Below, in pieces: positions 11,603 to 11,837 of a stretch of 11,837 nt of DNA (positions are counted from its first letter, which is position 1; every line of letters starts with the position of its first letter). The position numbers and the translations under genes are program-made. The stretch is from assembly GCA_026770585.1 (NCBI GenBank), contig MU647323.1, positions 25,840 to 37,676 on the forward strand, written 5' to 3'. This DNA comes from Baffinella frigidus (taxonomy: Eukaryota; Cryptophyceae; Cryptomonadales; Baffinellaceae). Under the pieces are notes generated by a model that was not told the origin of the DNA, searched no databases, and was given only the letters and a program-made list of their open reading frames with translations.

Positions 11603-11837
11603 GTGTACGAGGCCTGTGTCCGAAAGTGGAACATCGGAAAAAGTTGGAACACTCTTTACCACACAATTCCCATTGAATGAGTTTTACAGCCTTCTTTTTA
11701 AAGTGGTGTGTTTACAACCTTCTTTTAAAAAATTGTACGGGGAATGGACGTTTGGACAGCAAATGGGGTCGCGGCATGTTTCGTACCATACAATTGCTTT
11801 TAGCATCTCCTGAAAAAGAACTTTGTACCAGGAATCT
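11603..11837. other. unique DNA at window end, no recognised gene
   Basis: A 65-codon plus frame (11616-11813) with a more balanced composition than elsewhere (MSESGTSEKVGTLFTTQFPL...) ends in a stop before the window edge; I recognise no family. A 16-base near-repeat, CAGCCTTCTTTTTAAA and CAACCTTCTTTTAAAA, sits at about 11688 and 11716. It may be intergenic, or the edge of something beyond the window. Confidence 0.45.

Noticed and set aside
1-11837. CRISPR array or other bacterial defence system
   Set aside because: Short direct repeats are present, but they are contiguous 7-bp arrays or GA tracts, with no regular unique spacers and no cas-like genes; the overall character is eukaryotic.
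1-11837. tRNA or rRNA genes
   Set aside because: I looked for GGTTCRA-type T-loop words and cloverleaf arms and for conserved rRNA words; isolated words such as GGTTCAAATA near 9120 lack the other arms.

Overview
This window looks like non-coding, repeat-saturated eukaryotic nuclear DNA, probably subtelomeric or of interstitial telomere-repeat character. The main clue is abundant degenerate 7-bp repeat related to TTTAGGG. That telomere type occurs in land plants, many green algae, glaucophytes, dinoflagellates and apicomplexans/chromerids, so the clade cannot be fixed from this window. Long GA/TC microsatellites, many G or C homopolymers and the absence of bacterial-style packed ORFs also argue for a eukaryote. 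I found no convincing intact gene and no rRNA or tRNA. Nearly all open frames are by-products of 7-bp arrays, GA tracts or short palindromic elements.

Layout. 1-960: a terminal poly-G run (possible assembly edge), then mostly unique DNA with a degenerate short element. 960-2490: two families of tiny inverted-repeat elements, here called A and B, including a B element nested in an A element; a GGGCCCGCCTCGG minisatellite lies among them. 2640-4760: G-strand telomere-like arrays, broken by a GA/GT microsatellite, a complete A element, a family C element and an AT-richer unique island. 4865-5640: a family D element, C-strand arrays, and a B element directly abutting a family E element. 5640-6600: three copies of a coding-like fragment (F) and mixed-orientation arrays. 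6670-7430: family C copies. 7786-8974: two family G palindromic elements, a second family E element and more arrays. 9360-9950: fragments of a second coding-like sequence (H). 9945-11600: variant 7-bp arrays in both orientations and a composite GA satellite with a recurring GCACGAGGTCGAGTGC module. 11603-11837: unique DNA to the window end.

The strongest signal is the set of non-autonomous inverted-repeat elements (MITE-like). Families A and B have uniform sizes (about 120-126 bp and 99-101 bp), and several copies are bounded by TA on both sides, as expected of Tc1/mariner-type target-site duplication. A, B and C have different ends but share the self-complementary core CCTACNGTAGG and CCTAGG motifs. 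The two family E copies carry a 24-bp hairpin at the same place, and the arms differ by three paired (compensatory) changes. No transposase is present, so any mobility would need an enzyme encoded elsewhere. Element families, boundaries and names are my own, from reading by eye.
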